The translations under genes were made by a program, and so were the position numbers. A model generated the notes under the pieces. The model worked only from the letters and a program-made list of their open reading frames with translations. It did not search any database and had not been told where the DNA came from. A DNA stretch of 9,005 nt from Variovorax sp. (lineage in GTDB: Bacteria > Pseudomonadota > Gammaproteobacteria > Burkholderiales > Burkholderiaceae_C): contig JAQGMX010000215.1 in the NCBI GenBank assembly GCA_028292145.1, forward strand, positions 1 through 9,005, written 5' to 3'. The stretch's first letter is position 1, and every line of letters starts with the position of its first letter. Positions 5,686 to 9,005 of this stretch are shown here, piece by piece.

Positions 5686-7015
5686 AAGGACGCTGCATCT
5701 TGCAGCTGGTGGGCATTTCTGCCTTTTCGGGCGCGACGGTCTTGAGAACGCGGAAGCCGTAGCCCGACCCTTCGACGTCGAATTTCACGCCGGGCGCGCC
5801 TTGGCGGTCCATGACGCCGACCACCAATTGCTGCTGGAACTGATGGTCCTCGGCCCGCATTCGGCCGCGCTGGCCAGCCAGCGTCACGTCGGCGCGCTCC
5901 AGCGCACGCGCGACAGCCGTCGCGTCGGTGCTGCCGGCGCTCTGGACCGCCTGCGCCAACGCCTCGATCATGAGCTGCATGCGCATATGCACATAGTCGT
6001 CTGCCGGCTTGGGGAATCGGGTGCGGAATTCGCGATAGAAGGCTTCGGACTGGGGCGTCTGGACGTTCGGCAGCCAGTCGGCAACCGCGATGACGCGGCC
6101 GATGCCGGCGTCACCGATGGCAGCCGGCGCGCCCAGGGCGTTGCCGTAAAACGTATAGAAAGTCCCGTTGAAGCCGGCCTCGCGTGCCGCTTTCACCAGC
6201 AATGTCAGGTCATTGCCCCAGTTGCCGGTGACCACAGCCTGCGCGCCGCTCGCCAGGATCTTGGTGGCGTAAGGCGCAAAATCCTTGACGCGACCCATCG
6301 GATGCAGCTCTTCGCCGACGATCTGCACATCGGGCCGCAGGGCGCCGAGCTGCCGTTTCGATTCGCGCAGCACCGACTGACCGAAGCTATAGTCCTGCCC
6401 GACCAGGTAGACGCGCTTGAGCGCCGCATCGTCCTTGACCACGTCCATCAGCGCCGTCACGCGCATGTCGGCATGGGCGTCGAAGCGGAAATGCCAGAAG
6501 CTGCAGCGCTCGTTCGTGAGCACCGGATCGACCGCCGAATAGTTCAGGAAGATCACGCGCCGCGACGGGTCGCGTGCGTTGTTCTTGTCGATGGCGTCCA
6601 GCAAGGCCGCCGCCGTCGCCGACGAATTGCCCTGCAGCACGATGCGCGCGCCGTCGTCCATGGCCGCGCGCAGGGCGGACAGCGCCTCTTCGTTCTGGCC
6701 CTTGCTGTCGTAACGCTCGATCTCCAGCCGCCGTGCGCCGCCGGGCAGCTTGACGCCGCCGCGTGCATTGACGCGCTCCACGGCCCACAGGACGTTGCGG
6801 AACACCGCTTCGCCAGTGTTGGCGAAAGGGCCGCTCATGCTTTCGATCAGGGCCAGCTTGATGGGGCCGTTGCCGCCGGTCGATTCAGGCTGCGCCTGTG
6901 CCGCCCGAACGATTCCGGACACCTGAAAAGCAGCCGTCGCGCAGAGCGCCGAGGCCGCGAATTTCAGGGTCTTGCGGCGGGAAGGAAAGCGCTGGGTCAT
7001 TGTCTTGAAACGCAT
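5684..7015 (-). CDS. ABC-transporter substrate-binding protein, branched-chain amino acid type (LivJ-like)
   Basis: This periplasmic binding protein resembles the type I Leu/Ile/Val-binding family (Peripla_BP_6). The mature part begins IKLALIESMSGPFANTGEA, the usual first strand and substrate loop. Further family-like stretches are VERVNARGGV (79-88), YLVGQDYSFGQ (203-213) and SGAQAVVTGNWGND (256-269). The 443 residues are slightly long. The N-terminus is a signal peptide with a twin-arginine-like motif SRRKTLK (12-18), a hydrophobic stretch, and a likely cleavage at AQA|Q (41/42), which suggests Tat export. The ATG at 7015 gives the full reading; the ATG at 7000 (MTQRFPSRRK) also keeps the motif, and neither has a strong ribosome binding site. 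No permease or ATPase genes are adjacent. An amino-acid or amide ligand is inferred only from family and from the coupled aminotransferase. Confidence 0.88.
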   Translation of the reverse strand: MRFKTMTQRFPSRRKTLKFAASALCATAAFQVSGIVRAAQAQPESTGGNGPIKLALIESMSGPFANTGEAVFRNVLWAVERVNARGGVKLPGGARRLEIERYDSKGQNEEALSALRAAMDDGARIVLQGNSSATAAALLDAIDKNNARDPSRRVIFLNYSAVDPVLTNERCSFWHFRFDAHADMRVTALMDVVKDDAALKRVYLVGQDYSFGQSVLRESKRQLGALRPDVQIVGEELHPMGRVKDFAPYATKILASGAQAVVTGNWGNDLTLLVKAAREAGFNGTFYTFYGNALGAPAAIGDAGIGRVIAVADWLPNVQTPQSEAFYREFRTRFPKPADDYVHMRMQLMIEALAQAVQSAGSTDATAVARALERADVTLAGQRGRMRAEDHQFQQQLVVGVMDRQGAPGVKFDVEGSGYGFRVLKTVAPEKAEMPTSCKMQRP

Positions 7016-7155
7016 GCCGGCAGGCCTGGACGGGACAGCAAACGGCGCTCGATAGTGAAGGGCCGCGCAGTGTACGGGACACGCCTGCCCCGATTCTTCT
7101 CAAACCTTTTGTTCGAAAACGGCCTCCTATTGCTCAAGCTCGGCGAGCCGGTGCC

Positions 7156-7184
7156 GATAAACCAGATGCATCCGTTGCAATCAA
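7156..7184 (-). promoter_or_regulatory. Weak candidate promoter for the binding-protein gene
   Basis: On the minus strand, TTGATT (7179-7184) and TTTATC (7156-7161) are 17 bases apart. They match the sigma-70 consensus at 4 and 3 of 6 positions. This would give a 5' untranslated region of about 130 bases. The -35 part falls inside the 7175-7194 dyad. The match is marginal. Confidence 0.25.
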
Positions 7185-7194
7185 CAGATTGCAA
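7175..7194. promoter_or_regulatory. Perfect 8-bp dyad, operator or hairpin
   Basis: TTGCAATC and GATTGCAA flank the 4-base spacer AACA. As DNA it is operator-sized and overlaps the possible -35 box of the leftward gene. As plus-strand RNA it would form a tetraloop hairpin followed closely by six T (7198-7203), like a weak terminator. The sequence does not decide between the two readings. Confidence 0.5.
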
Positions 7195-7237
7195 ACATTT
7201 TTTCCGAATGGTTTCAATCGGACAACTGCAGATTTTT

Positions 7238-7267
7238 AGCCAGTCGTCATCTGACTGGCTTTTTTTT
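7238..7267 (+). terminator. Strong plus-strand intrinsic terminator with no gene before it
   Basis: The stem AGCCAGTC/GACTGGCT has a 7-base loop and runs straight into eight T (7260-7267). The opposite strand has no equivalent T-run after the stem, so the direction is rightward. All recognised genes to its left on the plus side are absent for thousands of bases, so it must end an unannotated transcript, act as an attenuator for the hydrolase gene, or block antisense transcription. Confidence 0.85.
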
Positions 7268-7290
7268 ATGTTTGAATGCGAAATGTGTGT

Positions 7291-7316
7291 AAAACATCAC
7301 TCAAAGTGTATGTTTT
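7291..7316. promoter_or_regulatory. 26-bp imperfect dyad upstream of the hydrolase gene, operator-like
   Basis: The outer arms AAAACAT (7291-7297) and ATGTTTT (7310-7316) and the inner arms CACT and AGTG surround a 3-base centre, with one unpaired T on the right. It overlaps a TTGACG (7315-7320) that resembles a -35 box, although no good -10 lies at the right distance. Location and symmetry suit a repressor or activator site controlling the rightward genes. Confidence 0.45.
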
Positions 7317-7384
7317 GACGAACTTTTTTATTAACTTTAGGTCGCGGTCTCGCTGACAACTCCTCGCAGCGCGCCCCCGACAAC

Positions 7385-7389
7385 AGGGG
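7385..7389 (+). promoter_or_regulatory. Shine-Dalgarno of the hydrolase gene
   Basis: AGGGG lies 7 bases before the TTG at 7397. No in-frame ATG or GTG exists between the upstream in-frame stop (7316-7318) and this TTG, so the site supports the unusual start codon. Confidence 0.6.
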
Positions 7390-7396
7390 CTCTGCC

Positions 7397-8104
7397 TTGG
7401 AAACACATTTGCATTCCGCCGTCGCCGGCACGCGCTCCGACACCTTGCTGGTGTTTCTCCCCGGTGCATTCCTCCAGCCGGAGGAATTCGAACATCAGGG
7501 CTTCGTGAGCGCTGTGCGCAGTCATCGGTATGCGACGGATGTGATGCTGGTCGATGCCAACGTCTCCTACTACTACGACCAGACTTTCGTCCAGCGCCTG
7601 AGCGAAGGCGTGCTCGCTCCCGCACGGCACCAAGGTTACAAGTCGATCTGGCTGGTCGGCATTTCGATCGGCGGCTTCGGCGCTCTGACACACGAATTGC
7701 TTCAGCCGGGGCTCGTCGAGGGCATCGTGGTGCTGGCACCGTACCTGGGACGCCGGCCGCTCGGAGCGGAAATCCAGAAGGCCGGCGGGTTGCGCGTCTG
7801 GCAAAAACCCGAAGGTCCTCCGCCAGACCAGGAAATCGATCGCAAGCTGTGGCCGTTCCTGCAGCGCTACGTCTCGCCCGAGACCGCGGCCGAAATGCCG
7901 CCTCTCTATCTGGGCTACGGGCTCGCCGATCGCTTCGCGCCCAATCACCGCCTGCTGGCCGACGCCCTGCCGGACGGCCATGTCTTCACAACCGAGGGCG
8001 GTCACGACTGGCCGCAATGGTCGCAACTGTGGCGCGACATGCTGCACGTGCTGCCGCTGCCTGTTCTCGCGCCCGAAACGCCGGAGCTCGAATACGCGTG
8101 CTGA
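7397..8104 (+). CDS. Alpha/beta hydrolase (putative esterase)
   Basis: The 235-residue protein has an alpha/beta-hydrolase fold and no signal peptide, so it is probably a cytosolic serine hydrolase; substrate unknown. The nucleophile elbow GISIGG puts Ser90 at the centre. Asp178 in GYGLADRFAP and His203 in EGGHDWPQW complete a plausible triad in the right order and at expected spacing. An early LVFLPGAF segment (18-25) could form the oxyanion region. The GGHDWPQW ending recalls esterase-D-like families. It starts with TTG supported by an AGGGG ribosome binding site; the first in-frame ATG would cost 49 residues and the first strand. The phospholipase D-like gene follows after 79 bases on the same strand and may be cotranscribed. 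The gene lies behind the divergent region with the dyads. Confidence 0.85.
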   Translation: METHLHSAVAGTRSDTLLVFLPGAFLQPEEFEHQGFVSAVRSHRYATDVMLVDANVSYYYDQTFVQRLSEGVLAPARHQGYKSIWLVGISIGGFGALTHELLQPGLVEGIVVLAPYLGRRPLGAEIQKAGGLRVWQKPEGPPPDQEIDRKLWPFLQRYVSPETAAEMPPLYLGYGLADRFAPNHRLLADALPDGHVFTTEGGHDWPQWSQLWRDMLHVLPLPVLAPETPELEYAC

Positions 8105-8183
8105 AAGGTTGCGGTCCGGGGGCTGACGGGTCGGACTGACAATACGCGCCCCGAAGCCACGCCCCAGGGCGCACCGAAGTCAC

Positions 8184-8843
8184 GTGAATCCTTTCTCTCT
8201 TTCGCAATTTCTCGGAATTAAATCCGGCGGCAGCCTGGTTTCCGCCGTTTTGCTGGCCGGCGCACTCGCCACAGGATTGACCGCCGCATCGGACGCCGGC
8301 GCAGGCGTCGTGGTCGCGCCACCGGCGGCGTCGGCCAGGGCCAGCGTCGAAGTCTTCTTCTCCCCCGGCGCGGACACCGACAAGGCCATTGCCGCGCAGA
8401 TCGCCGGCGCCCGCAACCGCGTCTGGCTTGCCGGCTACTACTTCACCTCGGCGACCATCGCCAAGGCGCTTGATCAGGCCCATGCGCGAGGGGTCGACGT
8501 TCGCGTGGTGCTCGATCGGTCGCAGGTGACTCAGAAATATTCGAGCGCAACCTACTTCCACAACCACGGCGTGCCGCTGTGGATCAACGCACGCTATCCG
8601 GTGATGCACCACAAGTTCCTGATCGTGGATGCCGACACGATCGGGCTCGGCTCGATGAACTTCACCCGGGCCGGCGCCCAGAAGAACGCCGAGAACTTCA
8701 ACCTGTTCCGTCGCTGGCCCGCGATGGTCGCGCCGTATGCGGCGGAGTTCGACCGGCTGGCAAAGGAATCGGTTCCCTACCGGCCGGGCATGACCTTCGA
8801 CGACGACGACTTTCCGGCAGGAAGGTCGGAACGTCAGGAATGA
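8184..8843 (+). CDS. Exported single-HKD phospholipase D-like protein (Nuc-type nuclease/phosphodiesterase)
   Basis: The 219-residue product carries one complete HKD motif: His142, Lys144, Asp149, then GSMN with Gly156, Ser157 and Asn159, followed by EN at 170-171. Single-HKD members such as the plasmid nuclease Nuc act as dimers, with one motif from each subunit; they cleave phosphodiester bonds in DNA, or in lipids in related proteins. The N-terminus has a lysine, a hydrophobic segment (about 17-35) and small residues suited to signal-peptidase cleavage (about 40-52), so it is probably periplasmic or secreted. The GTG at 8184 is used; no in-frame ATG precedes it before an in-frame stop, and its ribosome binding site is weak. 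A 6-bp hairpin (8146-8172) lies just upstream. The C-terminus is acidic (DDDD). It ends 6 bases from the convergent tsaD stop. Nuclease versus lipase cannot be told here. Confidence 0.88.
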   Translation: MNPFSLSQFLGIKSGGSLVSAVLLAGALATGLTAASDAGAGVVVAPPAASARASVEVFFSPGADTDKAIAAQIAGARNRVWLAGYYFTSATIAKALDQAHARGVDVRVVLDRSQVTQKYSSATYFHNHGVPLWINARYPVMHHKFLIVDADTIGLGSMNFTRAGAQKNAENFNLFRRWPAMVAPYAAEFDRLAKESVPYRPGMTFDDDDFPAGRSERQE

Positions 8844-8849
8844 CCGGGT

Positions 8850-9005
8850 TCAGGCTGCGACGGCCGATATCGCCGAGGTCGCCGCGGCACCGACGATCGT
8901 GTCCAGCGGCCAGCGCGGCTTGACGTCGAAGGCATAGACGTCGGTCGCCGACTGGATGCCCGATTGCAGCCGCATCGCCGCGGCCATGGCGATCATCGCG
9001 CCATT
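8850..9005 (-). CDS. tsaD: tRNA N6-adenosine threonylcarbamoyltransferase, C-terminal end only
   Basis: The last 51 codons and the stop are present; the rest lies beyond the right edge. The sequence begins NGAMIAMAAAMRLQSG and continues to FDVKPRWPLDTIV. These match the C-terminus of TsaD (Gcp/YgjD), in which a metal-binding Asp just before NGAMIA (here outside the window) and the VxPRWPL ending are typical. TsaD, with TsaB and TsaE, transfers the threonylcarbamoyl group to A37 of tRNAs that read ANN codons. The identification rests on this short but characteristic stretch. It converges on the phospholipase D-like gene with a 6-base gap and no visible terminator. Confidence 0.88.
   Translation of the reverse strand, partial: NGAMIAMAAAMRLQSGIQSATDVYAFDVKPRWPLDTIVGAAATSAISAVAA

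Larger units (their letters stand above)
7175..7267 (+). ncRNA. Possible small RNA or terminated leader
   Basis: Three successive stems on the plus strand (7175-7194, a weak one at 7203-7222, and the terminator stem 7238-7260) end in a U-run, the general shape of a bacterial small RNA. The 5' end is unknown and I found no convincing promoter just upstream, so the start given is only the first stem. No known small-RNA family is recognised. Confidence 0.25.
7016..7396. other. Gene-free divergent regulatory region (381 bp)
   Basis: No convincing protein gene is seen on either strand. The region separates the leftward binding-protein gene from the rightward hydrolase gene and must hold both promoters. 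The stretch from about 7100 to 7340 is visibly richer in A+T than its surroundings. It contains a 20-base dyad (7175-7194), a small stem (7203-7222), a plus-strand terminator (7238-7267) and a 26-base dyad (7291-7316), listed or discussed separately. Confidence 0.7.

Noticed and set aside
4263..7318. Long plus-strand open frames (4263-5762 and 5801-7318) opposite the aminotransferase and binding-protein genes
   Set aside because: Same shadow effect; composition is unlike real proteins, and one runs through the plus-strand terminator at 7238-7267.
7337..8047. A 236-codon minus-strand frame opposite the hydrolase gene
   Set aside because: The plus-strand reading has a complete Ser/Asp/His triad in order and a ribosome binding site; the minus reading has no recognisable motif.
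8146..8172. 6-bp hairpin (GCGCCC/GGGCGC) before the phospholipase D-like gene as a terminator
   Set aside because: Its loop is 15 bases and no T-run follows, so it is not an intrinsic terminator; short GC stems are expected by chance here.
1..9005. CRISPR array, insertion sequence, prophage, toxin-antitoxin or defence island
   Set aside because: No regularly spaced direct repeats, transposase motifs, terminal inverted repeats or defence-type domains were seen; the HKD protein alone, with a signal peptide and beside an esterase, is not evidence of a defence system.

Overview
The window is GC-rich, densely coding chromosomal DNA from a betaproteobacterium, most likely Burkholderiales and probably Comamonadaceae (Variovorax/Acidovorax-like). 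This rests on remembered family resemblance of S15, PNPase and TsaD and on the gene order rpsO-pnp-quinone oxidoreductase-tpiA. No search was run, so genus is not claimed.

Layout. Positions 1-7015 are read leftwards. In order of transcription they hold an ABC-transporter substrate-binding protein (5684-7015), a class I/II PLP aminotransferase (4512-5675) whose ribosome binding site overlaps the previous stop codon, rpsO (4112-4378) with its own promoter and intrinsic terminator, pnp (1504-3876) with a leader able to form hairpins, a zinc-free quinone oxidoreductase (415-1425), and tpiA (1-398, 3' end outside the window). Positions 7016-7396 are a gene-free divergent regulatory region, visibly richer in A+T. 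It holds two dyads and a strong plus-strand intrinsic terminator with no obvious gene in front of it. On the right, two genes run rightwards: an alpha/beta hydrolase with a TTG start (7397-8104) and an exported single-HKD phospholipase D-like protein (8184-8843). They converge on the 3' end of tsaD (8850-9005, minus strand, partial).

Function. rpsO-pnp couples ribosome assembly with RNA turnover and is a classic autoregulated pair; both leaders here show hairpins that could carry such control. tpiA is glycolytic. The binding protein and aminotransferase look like a translationally coupled amino-acid uptake/metabolism pair, but no permease or ATPase genes are visible. I see no mobile element, CRISPR, tRNA, rRNA or defence island.

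The window is mostly ordinary housekeeping DNA. The items most worth a second look are the orphan terminator and dyads at 7175-7316, the rpsO leader together with a Ser-to-Gly change in the rRNA-contact loop of S15, and the long RGG/Gln-rich tail on PNPase.
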